A stretch of 64,000 nucleotides of DNA, taken from Siphonodentalium dalli (taxonomy: Eukaryota > Mollusca > Scaphopoda > Gadilida > Siphonodentaliidae). The stretch spans positions 88,218,983-88,282,982 of the forward strand of contig CP136061.1 of assembly GCA_032622095.1 (NCBI GenBank), read 5' to 3'. The translations under genes were made by a program, and so were the position numbers. Positions 32,652 through 44,218 of this stretch are shown in pieces. Within the stretch, counting starts at the first letter, position 1; the number at the start of each line of letters is the position of its first letter. The notes under the pieces were generated by a model. That model had not been told where the DNA came from. It saw only the letters and a program-made list of their open reading frames with translations, and made no database searches.

Positions 32652-33178
32652 TTAAAGGTGGATTATCTCTTTGTAAACATGTATTATATAGTTACCGGGG
32701 TATAAAATATTAGATCTGAATCGAAGACTCATCTCAGGAAATGCTTCTATCGATTAATATTAATTTTATTTCGAATATTTTCTTTTCTAAAAAGGTGTGG
32801 TTGTTTAGCTAACGAACAATAGTGGTTACTGTTAAGACAGACCATAAATTTTATTGTGTAATATTGTCACTAATAAACGTGAATTTTACTCATTATCGCT
32901 TATAACTATATGGAATAAAACAATACAACCAATCAATCTGAGACATTTGACGTTCGGTATGTAGCCATAGGAATAGCCTAATGCTCTATATCGCAATATG
33001 GTATCACCCGAATGGTCTGTTCTAAAAATAGACAAATAAACAGTCCCAATAAAATATTCGAAATAAAATCAATATTAATTGATAGAAGCCTTTCCGGACA
33101 GGGGTCTTCAGTTCATATTTATTATTTTATACACACGCAACTATTTCAAATTTGTTATTTAAAGAGATAATCCATTTT
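32652..33178. mobile_element. Element O with about 140-bp diverged inverted repeats
   Basis: The ends TTAAAGGTGGATTATCTCTT and AAGAGATAATCCATTTTTTAA face each other, and inner arms pair CTTCTATCGATTAATATTAA with its complement near 33,075. A TTAA is present at or near each end. The unpaired middle is non-coding. Confidence 0.65.
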
Positions 33179-33187
33179 TTAATCATT

Positions 33188-33610
33188 TCGGAGTCGAAAA
33201 GGGACATAACTCCGCCAAAACTCATCCAGCCATGACAATTTTCGTTTTTTCAAATGTAAACCATATACAAAATATCAATAAACTATGTTGACTATTGCTC
33301 AAGTTATCATCGGACAAACTAAAACTTAAGATTTCTAATTCGAAAAGAGCGACAACTCCGTCAATCATCGGGCCATGACCATAATCGAACAGAAGATTTG
33401 TCTTCTCAAATGTGAATCACAAATCGAATATCAAGACATTTGGTTGGACAATATTTCTCAAGTTATCACTCGGGGAAAAAACGCGATTTCTAAGCTGAAA
33501 AAAGAGCATAACACCATAACAAATCAACGGACCGTGACAAAATTAGAACTTGACCTGTGAATTATTAAGCGTCAACCACATATCATGCAATCCCCATGGA
33601 ATTATGATTA
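33188..33610. repeat. Tandem repeat, three diverged units of about 145 bp
   Basis: Each unit contains TCGAAAAGRGCGACAACTCC-like, CCATGAC, TCAAATGTRAAYCA and CTCAAGTTATCA words. Frames across it (33,375-33,560) are by-products. The unit resembles the 40.3 kb array in its 'GGGCATAACTC' word. Confidence 0.7.
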
Positions 33611-34878
33611 ATATTGGCAATGTTATGACGCGGACACACGGATTGACACATGTTGATTACAATAATCCTGTACGATTGTTTTCGGAGGACAAAAAAAAAG
33701 AAATGCCGATTAACAAACTTGGTATTAAAAGGAAGCTTAGCATCTATTTCACAATATAAAAGTATATATTCGAGCGAAGCGGCTATGTTGTGCATATACA
33801 GAGCGGTTAACCCACCCATGCGAACGTACCACGGGAAATGGAAAGTTTCCTTCGACATCAATGTTTAGAATAAGATTTCCTCCATGCATATGCTGGCAAA
33901 CATCGCTTGAATGTGTATTAAATGATGCAGCGGAAGCTTATTTATGGAATCATATTACGGCCACTTGCTAATGGCGCTTTCGGCGCACTTTATGTCGCTT
34001 TGGGCGCGATGCGCCGAAAGCGCCGAAAGCGACAAAATGTGCGCCATTAGCGTTGTTTCGGCGCGCGCCGAAAGCGATAAAATATGCGCCAATACGGCGC
34101 ACTTTTTGTCGCTTTCGGCGCGATGCGCCGAAAGCGACAAAAAGTGCGCCATTAGCGCATTCGGCGCGGTGCGCCATTAGTGCATTCGGCGCGGTGCGCC
34201 ATTAGAGCATTCGGCGCGGTGCGCCATTAGCGCATTCGGCGCGGTGCGCCATTAGCGCATTCGGCGCGGTGCGCCATTAGCGTGGTGCGCCGAAAGCGAC
34301 AAAATATGCGCCATTAGCGCATGTACAATTAAGTATGTGATCACACCAGCAGGGGTGCCGGAAGAGGGGGGGGGGGGGGCAGCTGATCCCCTGCCCTTGA
34401 CCAAGGGGGCAGGACTTGCCCTTTTTCTGGAGACAGAAAATGCTGTGTTTAATCTCGTGTTTGTATAGCAAAATGTGACTTTTTTGGTCCAAATACCACC
34501 AATTTCACAAGGAATATTAATTTTTTGTCAATTTTATCAAAAAACGGCCATAAAAACCGACAAATACCTTTAAAATAGGGATTTTTGCCACAATGAATTT
34601 ATGGTTGTTTTTCCGAGTTTGCGGAGAAAATGCCCCTTTTTTTGCAGAAAAGTGCCCTTTTTGTAGGCTCTCACCCCCTGCCCTTGGATGCTTCCGGCGC
34701 CCCTGCACCTCAGTGCAGATCGGACATGGCCATATGTACAATGTATAGGCATATGTATCAATTTTAAAAGGGAGGACCTGAATTTTGCTGTAGATAGACC
34801 TCTAAATGCTATAATTTGTCATTATTCAGATTTAAAATTATTGTGGCCGCGTGGTCCTGGTCCCTCCTTTGTGGGCAG

Positions 34879-35134
34879 TTAAAGGTGCTCAATCCGATCA
34901 GACGGTCCTAAGTTACTGGACAATTTGATGGATAACTCTAAAATCTAATACGGACATATTTTGTTGAACAAATAAAAAGTTTTGAGAAAATTGATACCAT
35001 ACATGTAGTTGGTAGTGGTTATCGTTATTTTGTAGAAATGCATAGATTGTGATAATTTACGTGTATTTTGAAGAAATATTGTTGTATCTTGGTGGTATGC
35101 ATGGGGACCGTCTGATCGGATTAAGTACATTTGA
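34879..35134 (-). mobile_element. TTAA-type MITE, family A, copy 3 (short, nested in element I)
   Basis: Starts TTAAAGGTGCTCAATCCG and ends CGGATTAAGTACAT plus TTGA. GATGGATAACTCTAAAA is shared with copy 5. At 256 bp it is an internally deleted copy. Confidence 0.75.
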
Positions 35135-35700
35135 AAGCTGATCATTTATTTTTAAATCTAGGCCTGCATTTGCCTAGGGCTGTATCCCGAGGTGACAGTT
35201 CTGAAAATATCGACCTGCAGAAAGTTTGGCAATTGGTTTTACGTGAATGTTTGGGGTCCATTTGGACATTCCAAGGTGATCTCCGATTCTGTCCGACAAG
35301 GTGGTCTCCGATTCTGCCCGACAAGGTGGTATCCGACTCTGTTTCACGAGATTTCATGGCGATGGTTCTCCTGGCGCAGGACGAATTTACAGAGAAGGTA
35401 TCCATATCCCGTTCCGGTCTTTTATCAAATTGTTCTCCCCATTTCATTGGGAGACTGATAAATTGTACTTTTAATATTTGAGAGTGTGATATTGATGTTC
35501 TCACTTGTTTCGCCAAAAAGATCCAGCCTGCATTTACCTGAATTTACTAGACTTTCTTTTTTACTACCATTATTTTATATACCCAATAATGGGTGCTCCT
35601 CACCTAAAGGAGGGAATTCCACAACAAGCAAGAAAGCATCTTGACTGTATTAGTAACAACACAGGAACCGTTGCTGAGTTACCATCGTAAGATTGGGAAC
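35135..35700. other. Protein-like segment in the core of element I
   Basis: Overlapping frames run on both strands (35,131-35,481 +; 35,142-35,516 -). A later plus-strand piece reads GIPQQARKHLDCISNNTG and ends at ACCATC before GTAAGA, a good donor. A 22-bp unit with TCYGATTCTGYCCGACAAGG is repeated nearly three times at 35,280-35,345. Possibly captured host exons, but no family is recognised. From 35,700 to 36,200 nothing is seen. Confidence 0.25.
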
Positions 35701-37008
35701 TATATATCTGTATATAAGTGCCTTTATTATTAAAATTTTGTTTGAAATTAATTGCAATATTTGTACATGTTGATATTTCACTAATGCAGGTATTGGCAAT
35801 ATCTGGGATTGAATAGGACAAGTGGTTTTTTTGTGTGCTGTCTTTTGTACAGTGCCATCCTCCTTCCCCAAGCCCACCCACCCTCAGTTTATCATTTCTT
35901 GTACGTTTTGCGAAGTTGTGGTGTAAATCTTAAAATGCCGGTTATTTCGTAAAAGTAATATTTAACGAAATAACGGGCATCTTCGAGTTATTTCTCACTT
36001 CAAAACATAAACATTGTATCAAATCCCATACCATGCCCGTTAATCACTCTAGTCATTCTTTTATCTCACTGTGGGCAGTAAATCCCAGATGTGGGTGTCA
36101 GTAAACTAAATCACACATCGGGCTATAACAGTCACAGTTTTCCATACCAGGGGTAGTCTAATTAAAAGTAGTCAATTTATAAGTTATTCATGTAACGACC
36201 AATGCCGTGACACTGACAGAAAAATTAATATTCCTTGTGAAATTGGTGGTATTTGGACCAAAAAAGTCACATTTTGCTATAAAAACACGAGATTAAACAC
36301 AGCATTTTCTGTCTCCAGAAAAAGGGCAAGTCCTGCCCCCTTGGTCAAGGGCAGACGATCAGCTGCCCCCTCTGCCCCCTCTTCCGGCACCCCCTGCTGG
36401 TGTGATCACATACTTAATTGTACATGCGCTAATGGCGCATATTTTGTCGCTTTCGGCGCACCAGGCTAATGGCGCACCGCGCCGAATGCGCTAATGGCGC
36501 ACCGTGCCGAATGCGCTAATGGCGCACCGCGCCGAATGCACTAATGGCGCACCGCGCCGAATGCTGTATCGGTGCATATTTTGTCGCTTTCGGCGCACCG
36601 CGCCGAAAGCGCCGAAAGCGACAAAAAGTGCGCCGTAACGGCGCATATTTTGTCGCTTTCGGCGCACCGCGCCGAAAGCGCCGAAAGCGACAAAAAGTGC
36701 GCCGTAACGGCGCGTATTTTGTCGCTTTCGGCGCTTTCGGCGCGCGCCGAAATAACGCTAATGGTGCACATTTTGTCGCTTTCGGCGCACCGCGCCGAAA
36801 GCGCCGAAAGCGCCGAAAGCGCCGAAAGCGCCGAAAGCGCCGAAAGCGACAAATAGTGCGCCGTTACGGCGCACTTTTTGTCGCTTTCGGCGCTTTCGGC
36901 GCGTTACTAATGGCGCACTTTTTGTCGCTTTCGGCGCTTTCGGCGCGATGCGCCGAAAGCGCCGAAAGCGCCATTAGCAAGTGGCCGTAATAGGATTCCA
37001 TACTTATT

Positions 37009-37776
37009 GGTACAACGAACGCGCGAACTTTGCATATCGACGCTGATGAAAAAATCTAAAATAGCCTTGGTGTTTACAATAAGAATATCCGCAGATGTAT
37101 TCGATATCATTGAGTATATCTTGTTTACAAATGCAGGAATAGACACAATGAATGTATGTTTTTGACAAATATTTCCATTACTTGGTGAATACTTGTGACA
37201 GAAATTCACCACAATAGCGAGAGCTCCGCTTTCCTTGTAAATTTAGAACTGCCGATTGCAGCCATTTTAGCGTTTCAATTAAAGTCGGCTGCATATATAA
37301 TGAGACATACATCGAGTTATCGAATGTAGCTCTGCACAATATACTAAACTGATAATGAAACTACAACATTGATGTTCTAACGTAGTAATCTGTGTGTCGA
37401 ATTTTGAAAATTTCCGAATATTTAAACCAAAGAAATTTGACACTTGATAAATAGCTCATTGATAAATTTCACATTGAAACGATAATTAAGTGACGTGTTA
37501 TAAATTCGCTATATATTGTGACTTATAACATGTATAGAGAACACAAAATAGACCGAGCTTCCCGAAACGAACACATATTGTTTTGCCGTCAATTTAGAAA
37601 TTAAACTTATTGAATAACAACGAATACAACGTCAGAGAAATTTATTGGGTACTGTACACAAAATTCGCCCATTTATGGGACCATCTCCTTTAATACTCAA
37701 CAGAATATATACAACAAATGAAGGAATATGAGCCATAGTTTAGTGCAAATTACACCCCTGTGCTCTATCGTCGACG
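37009..37776. other. No recognisable feature
   Basis: AT-rich, no supported gene; GGTACTGTACACAAAATTCG near 37,650 echoes other TTAA-element ends. Confidence 0.35.
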
Positions 37777-38206
37777 TTAACCCTTTACCCAACAGAACGG
37801 CCCCGTGCCAATGCATTCTCTTATATATGCGAGTCGACCATAGGTCGCCTCGCATATATAAGAGAATGTATTGGCTTAACACATTAAAAATTATAAAATT
37901 GTTAAAGAATGTAAGAAAAAATGGTAAAAAGTGTTAAAAACAGATTTTTTTTAGGCCAATGCATTCTCTTATATATGCGAGGCGACCTATGGTCGACTCG
38001 CGTATATAAGAGAATGCATTGGCACAGGGCATAACTGTAACCATCACAATGTGGTCAATGTATAAGCAATCAGTAGGTAATGTGGTCAATGAACCGCTTC
38101 CAATGATATCCATATTTGTATGGTTTATTGAGACAGACCCAAGATAATTTAGGCTGTTGCAGCTTTATTTGGTCGTTTTTGGCCGGTTTGTTGGTTAAAG
38201 GGTTAA
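37777..38206 (+). mobile_element. piggyBac-like hairpin MITE, family C, copy 3
   Basis: TTAA plus CCCTTTACCCAACA at the left; the right end is TTGGTTAAAGGG plus TTAA. Both hairpins are present, spaced by a GTTAAAGAATGTAAGAAA linker longer than in copies 1-2. A short internal duplication of AATGTGGTCAATG lies near 38,048-38,090. Confidence 0.85.
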
Positions 38207-38665
38207 TTAATGACGCGAAATCCATGGCTCAAATTCATTTATCTGTTGAGTATAAAAGGATATATTGCCGGATTTAGTGTACAGTCCCCCTTTAAGGCAA
38301 AAATAAAAACAAATTGACGCTAAACCTGCATTACAATATCTCTGCACATTATAATTTATCTTGCTCGACCTACTCACCCTCACGAACATTATAAACATAC
38401 ACTGTGTCATACGCGAATATGACACTAGTTCACTGTGCATTGTGGTATATACCGCGTATACTATCGATATGCATTATTATGATATTATGGCACGCAGCCA
38501 GTTTATTTAATATTTAATGCAGTGTGACATATTTATTTCTCGTCCCAAACGACCCGTCATCCCGGCATCAATTGATTAGAAATTCAACATGTTTTATCGT
38601 CCCCGTTCCAGGCTCGGCGTTGAATGGCTTTCAAGGGGACGATATATCAGCATCGGTGCGTGTCG
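38207..38665. other. No recognisable gene
   Basis: Contains a GCCGGATTTAGTGTACAG fragment (38,270) shared with 1,215. Otherwise empty. Confidence 0.35.
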
Positions 38666-39144
38666 TTAAAGGTACTCAATCCGATTCGATGGTCTCCATA
38701 TAATCAGATTACAACAACAACAACAACACCACCACCACCAACAACACCATTTTTAGAAATTCCGCTTCAGTTATCAGAATCGATTAATTGCCTAAAAATA
38801 ACGCAAACCACTGTAAACTATAGTATAACATTACCCGAAACGTGTCATTTATCAACATGTTGTTTAACGAAATATGGCCTAATTATCAACACAAAGCCTC
38901 TTGATGTTAGAGTTATCCATTTTTATCCGCAATTTGGTTCCAGACCGTCGGCTCGTCGACTTTTTTTTTACTGGGCCACTAATATATATAGGTCTCGATG
39001 GTGAAAAACAATAGATTTCATAAATCGATATCTAATAATTCTGAGCTTTAGGTGGGTTCCTCGACTCGGATAAAATATTTGTTTAATCCCCGAATCCACA
39101 ATAAATAGTAATTGAGGGGCGTTTGATCGCATTATGCATCTTTA
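38666..39144 (+). mobile_element. TTAA-type MITE, family A, copy 4
   Basis: The left end TTAAAGGTACTCAATCCG is complete; the right end is TTATGCATC plus TTTA. It carries a CAACAACAAC/CACCACCACC microsatellite at 38,712-38,752. The 126-codon frame across it (38,624-39,004) is not conserved between copies and is considered non-coding. Confidence 0.85.
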
Positions 39145-39307
39145 CAGCAAAGCAATTTTCAGGACGCACATTTGACAATAGACACCAGTACATAGAGATG
39201 TAATTTCTCATTGCGTCCCATTCCGGCGATCACGCGGTAGATAGATAAATACACGAAATACATACACCCCGAAAAGTCATAGAATCCATAGAAATTTATG
39301 AGCGGTT

Positions 39308-39727
39308 TTAACCCTTTACCCAACAGAAGGGCCCTGTGCCAATGCATTCTCTTATATATGCGAGTCGACCATAGGTCGCCTCGCATATATAAGAGAATGC
39401 ATTGGGTTAACACATTAAAAATTATAAAATTGTTAAAGAATGTAAGAAAAAATGGTAAAAAGTGTTTTAAAAAGTTTTTTGTTAGGCCAATGCATTCTCT
39501 TATATATGCGAGGCGACCTATGGTCGACTCGCATATATAATAGAATGCATTGACACAGGGCATAACTGTAACCATCACAATGTGGTCAATGAGCCGGTTC
39601 CAATGATATCCATATTTGTATGGTTTGATTGAGACAGACCCAAGATAATTTAGGCTGTTGCAGCTTTATTTGGCGGTTTTTGGCCGGTTTTGGCCGGTTT
39701 TGGCCGGTTTGTTGGGTAAAGGGTTAA
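39308..39727 (+). mobile_element. piggyBac-like hairpin MITE, family C, copy 4
   Basis: Complete termini at TTAA targets, both hairpins present, and TTGGCCGG-type words in triplicate near the right end (39,675-39,715). Confidence 0.85.
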
Positions 39728-39775
39728 AGATGCCTCGTCCGATTTGACTACATATGAGCAAGCCTTGAAATGGTG

Positions 39776-40095
39776 TGTCTGACAATTGCAGAATGAGGAG
39801 CCCAGAGGGTGAATTTAGTGATGTTACCCTGCACATCAGCTAGCATTACATAATTCACCCTCTGGGGACCTCATTATGCTTAGGCCTCACTGCTATGGGA
39901 GACATAGACTCAGACTGAAGTTCCCAAATGGTGAATATTTTGATGTAAACGCATTTGGGAACCTCGACAATGCAATGTATCGTCTGCCAATTTGGGAATA
40001 TAGAGAAAGTAAACTAAAACGGGCTAGCCAAATCACCAAATTCACTCTCTGGGAATCTCATTCTGCTTAGGCCTAAACTGTTATGGGATACCTAG
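39776..40095. repeat. Inverted and direct copies of a TTCACCCTCTGGG repeat
   Basis: An inverted pair (AGAGGGTGAATTTA at 39,800; AATTCACCCTCTGGGG at 39,852) forms a hairpin. The right arm and following GCTTAGGCCT segment recur at 40,038-40,095 (AATTCACTCTCTGGGAATCT). Non-coding. Confidence 0.65.
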
Positions 40096-40254
40096 GATCA
40101 GATTGAAGTTCCCCAGTTCAAGATTGTGATGTTCACCCATTAGTCACCTAAATTATGAATTTTATCTTCTGAAAATTAGGGGATATAGAAACTGAACAGA
40201 AGGGAACAAGAGCACGCCGTCGGGGCGTGGCATAATACGCCCGTTTCTGGAGTA

Positions 40255-40645
40255 GAGTGTGGCATGTAGACAGAACCCATATTTGAACTTGATATGTATA
40301 CCAAATTTGGTTCAGTTCACTCGATTCGATCTAAAGTTATCATCTGGAACCGCATATCAGGTAAAATCTAAGTCGAAAAAGGGGCATACCTCAGTCAAAA
40401 TCGTGCGGGCGAAACCCATATTCGAACTTGATCTGTATTTGGGGGTGATAAACTAATATACCAAATTTGGTTCAGATCACTTGATTCAATCTAAAGCTAT
40501 CTTCCTGAAGCAGCAAATCAGGTAAAATCTAAGTAGAAAAAGGGCATAACTCAGTCAAAATCATGCGGACGAAACCCATATTCGAACTTGATCTGTATTT
40601 TTGTGTGGTAAACTAACATATCAAATTTGGTTCAGTTCACTCGAC
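40255..40645. repeat. Tandem repeat, about two and a half units of 165 bp
   Basis: Units share GAACTTGATCTGTAT, ACCAAATTTGGTTCAG, AATCTAAAG and AAAAAGGGCATAACTCAG. This repeat style is common in molluscan genomes, from general knowledge. Confidence 0.8.
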
Positions 40646-41292
40646 TTTCAAAAGAGGAAGCTACGACACGTATTATTGTCAAAATAATTTCAATGATCGC
40701 CTTGTATAAAGAGCTTTCATGCTTCTTCCGCCCAAAAACAGTGGATTTTCACGATGAAGCTGAATGCCAGCATGTTTTTCATTATCGTTTCTCTGATTAT
40801 TTGGCGTCAAATCGGACCGCGAAACTTTGAACTTTCCGCACTTAAATGATATAAACGCTCTTTAATATTACCATAGCAAGATCACGACAGCACATAATGA
40901 TCTTTAATGTTTCGTGTCGAACAAAAAAGCTGACCAGATAGATAACTAGGCTTTATCTGGAGATTACGAGTAGCTGTGGATAAATTTCTTATTCGCAGAG
41001 ATAGCATTTTGCACGCATGTTCCCGCATCGATGCCCGGTACAGATTCGCTTTAACGTATACGAGGGTATTTCAACTGAAATTTTGGTTGGGTCTCTTATG
41101 CATGCCTCTCTCTCTGGGGCACTACGACTATTAGTTAAATTCTCTTATTTTGTGGGTGGGTTTGAGGGGAACAATCTTTAAAAACACTTCTTCAGATATC
41201 TCAGTTATTTCGTTCATTAATCCTAAGATAAATCTTAATAACACTTCTTACAATCCTCGATTAATCCTATGATCAAAGTTAATATACCTTAA
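40646..41292. other. No recognisable gene
   Basis: An isolated ATAAACGCTCTTTAATATTACC at 40,851 recalls the interior of family B. A mild CTTAATAACACTTCTT-like direct repeat lies near 41,185-41,250. Confidence 0.35.
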
Positions 41293-41875
41293 TATAAAGA
41301 TGCATAATCCGCCCCTTAATTACTATTTATTTGGTTGGGGGGGGGGGGGGTAACAAATAGTTGATTCGAGTCGATTAACCCACCTATCAAAGCTCAGAGT
41401 TACTAGATATCGATTTTTGAAATCAAATAATTTTCACCATCGAGACTTTTAGTGGCCCAGTAAAAAGCCGACGGTCTCGGACCAAATTGCAGATGAAGAT
41501 GGATAACTCTAAAAAATAGGCTTTGTGTTGATAATAAGTCCAAATCTCGTCAAACAACATGTTGATAAATAACACGTTTCGGGCAATTTTATACTATAGT
41601 TGACAGTCGTTAGCATTATTTTGGTTAATTAATCGGTTCTGAGAATTGAAGCGCATTTCGAAAAATTTCGAATTTTTTTTTGGATTGATTTTGTATTTGT
41701 ACAATAACAAAAGATATAACAACAAAATTATGAACAAGTATATGATAAGTATTGTACAGGAGCAGCATGACCATGGTTGGTCGTCTTCCTGCTGCCCCGG
41801 AATGATATATATACATAAGGATTATCTTATCTTGTGATTATATGGGGACCATCGAATCGGATTGAGTACCTTTAA
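41293..41875 (-). mobile_element. TTAA-type MITE, family A, copy 5 (longest)
   Basis: The right end CGGATTGAGTACCT plus TTAA is intact; the left end TATAAAGATGCATAATCCG is diverged. A G-run at 41,337-41,350 matches the C/G-run position in other copies. Frames on either strand are interrupted. Confidence 0.85.
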
Positions 41876-43255
41876 TATAGTGATCCTGCGCGCGTGTCCC
41901 GTGGTTGGGATTATATATTAAACAATATCTAATCACCCATCCGATTTTGTATGTTACTTATGCAATATATCACATATTAAAGAGTGGCTTAATATGTAGA
42001 CATCCGAATGCATCTCTCTTGCTGCACCCTTATATCTAAACCCCTATTGTGATCTAGTTAATTACGTTTTATTTGGTAGCGACTGAAGGCGCAGGATAAA
42101 TTTACAGAGTTTACGACACACAAACAATACCTATATCGGGCGAACGTGAAGATACCAATCGAATTTCCTCATCTAATCCATTTGATTGGATATTCTTACT
42201 TCCGCGATGATGCCTATCCATCCGTACGACCACATATACATTCAGCTTGAGCATCGCACAGTATAAAAAATATTCAATCACGGTCTATTATAAAGAGCGT
42301 TTATGCTTTTATTTCCATAAACGTCACACCACAAAGAGCGTTCTTAATTTCGATCTGTTTTCTCATTTTCAATGTAAACTGATGGATATTTTTTTGAGGA
42401 TTTTCGCCATACGAATAGTGGTGATTTCAAGTATTTTCTCAAGTTTATTTTTGTCCGGTAAGCTGAAAAGTAGCTGGTGAAATTGTGACTAATTTCATGT
42501 CAAATCATCTTCAGAATGTGCATACTATACAGTTATGGAAATAACTTTACCGTCAACAACTTTACGCGTTGCCACAACCGTTATACAATAAATCAATAAG
42601 TACCTACCTTTCTTAACGTCATTAACTCCGACTCGTGAAAATTTATATCGCTAACATATCAGGTGCAATGAAAGGCCGTCAGGACATTTAAGATATCACA
42701 AAGTTTACAGTCGGTAGCGTATCTATATATCTCGCTCCACCCTTATATGTAGACCGCCGCGCGCTGTAGTTAATTACCTCTATTTAAACTTAAACGACTG
42801 TATCCACTATTTGGCATTGAATCCACTCAATGGCTAGTAACTTCAAAATACTTATTGACATATATCGCCAATTGTTTGGCCGTGTGTTGGCGATATAATG
42901 GGCCATGCCAGTGTTCAATGGGACAGGGAATCAATTCGAGTCTCGACTGCATCGCACAAGACGAGCGACACAGAACAACAATACTCCATTAACATGGTGC
43001 TTGGGGAACGACACAAATGCATCGATTCGGACGCATGTATTGTGCGTGAAACAGTAAGTTATGTTCTAATGGGAACTTGGCACAATGGGATATGGGTGAC
43101 AATAGATTAACACATTATGATCCATAGTTAAAGACCTACTACTTGAATACATGGACAAAACGGCTGCATCCGCATTGAAAAGACTACCCTAACGACTATT
43201 CACGGAAAAAACCTTTTTTTATATAGTGAATAACATAACAAAGGGTGACAATATA
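41876..43255. other. No supported gene; scattered AAAGAGCGTT words
   Basis: AAAGAGCG occurs at 42,292 and 42,334. A plus-strand frame at 42,898-43,110 ends near a GTAAGT-type donor (43,052) but shows no family motif. Confidence 0.35.
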
Positions 43256-43821
43256 TTAAAGATACGGGCGGCATTGGGTGGGTATGCTGTTAAAATATTC
43301 ACCTCCGTCAAAAACCGCCATAAACAGAAGGAATAGTAAGATACAGACATATTTTGTTCTTATGGCAATCAGAAATATGACATAAACAGTATGTTATTGT
43401 CAATTTCCCCCCTTTGTTATGTAAACAAAAGCAAAAAACGTTATTTACTGGCCTTTGTTTAGATCCGGATATGGTAAATATAAAGAGCGTTATTTGTTAC
43501 TGTTTTCCTGATATGGAAATAACATAGAGCGTTTATATCATTTGTGTGTGATTAACCAATAGAATTGCGCGGTGTTATGTAAACAGAAGCAAAACTTCTG
43601 TAACACGAACAGGCTCTTGTTTACGCACACCATGCATCGTACGTCTGGACGACAATATACTATTTACGCGCTGATTATGTTAGGCATATGTACAAAACTA
43701 TATATATTTTAATATTCCTTCTGTATGTATTCGGAACTGTATATATTTTGGTGTTCCTTCTGTTGGTGGCGATTTGAACAAATATAAATATTTCTGCAAC
43801 GAACGCCGCCCGTGCCTTTAA
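43256..43821 (+). mobile_element. TTAA-flanked MITE, family B, copy 2
   Basis: TTAA plus AGATACGGGCGGCATTGG at the left; CGAACGCCGCCCGTGCCT plus TTAA at the right. The interior contains AAAGAGCGTTATTTGTTACT and CATAGAGCGTTTATATCA. Its right TTAA (43,818-43,821) is also the left TTAA of family C copy 5. Non-coding. Confidence 0.85.
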
Positions 43822-44218
43822 CCCTTTACCCAACAAACCGGCCAAAACCGGCCAAATAAAGCTTCAACAGCCTAAAATATCTTCGGTCTGTCTCAATAGA
43901 ACCATACAAATATGGATATCATTGGAACCGGCTCCTTGACCACATTGTGATGGTTATAGTTATGCCCTGTGCCAATGCATTCTCTTATATATGCGAGTCG
44001 ACCATAGGTCGCCTCGCATATATAAGAGAATGCATTGGCCTAAACAAAATATTTTTTTTAACACTTTTTACCATTTTTTCTTACATTCTTTAACAATTTT
44101 ATAATTTTTAATGTGTTAAGCCAATGCATTCTCTTATATATGCGAGGCGACCTATGGTCGACTCGCATATATAAGAGAATGCATTGGCACAGGGCCCTTC
44201 TGTTGGATAAAGGCTTAA
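43818..44218 (-). mobile_element. piggyBac-like hairpin MITE, family C, copy 5 (inverted)
   Basis: Reverse orientation: TTGGCCGG-type words are next to the left TTAA, both hairpins present, and the right end TCTGTTGGATAAAGGC plus TTAA is slightly diverged. It abuts family B copy 2 at one shared TTAA. Confidence 0.85.

Larger units (their letters stand above)
33943..37002. mobile_element. Element I: 3.06 kb transposon with long terminal GCGCCGAAAGCG arrays
   Basis: The ends TATGGAATC and GATTCCATA continue as inverted repeats (ATTACGGCCACTTGCTAATG) into arrays of GCGCCGAAAGCGACAAAA and GTGCGCCATTAGCG, left 33,975-34,325 and right about 36,425-36,975. The inverted match then extends through a non-array part (CAAAATGTGACTTTTTTGGT, GACAGAAAATGCTGTG) to about 34,530 and 36,205, so the arms are roughly 590 and 800 bp. 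CTTATT flanks both sides (33,937-33,942 and 37,003-37,008). The core holds a family A MITE and exon-like sequence. No transposase was recognised. The end structure matches element D. Confidence 0.85.

Noticed and set aside
35131-35516. 116 and 124 codon frames on opposite strands
   Set aside because: They overlap completely, neither has a recognised domain, and a 22-bp tandem repeat explains part of the open frame. Kept only as an unassigned segment.
36541-36990. Frames rich in AES or RRK repeats (up to 148 codons)
   Set aside because: They are translations of the GCGCCGAAA array on both strands, not proteins.
38624-39004. 126-codon plus-strand frame
   Set aside because: It spans a family A MITE; corresponding frames in the other four copies are broken and not conserved as protein.
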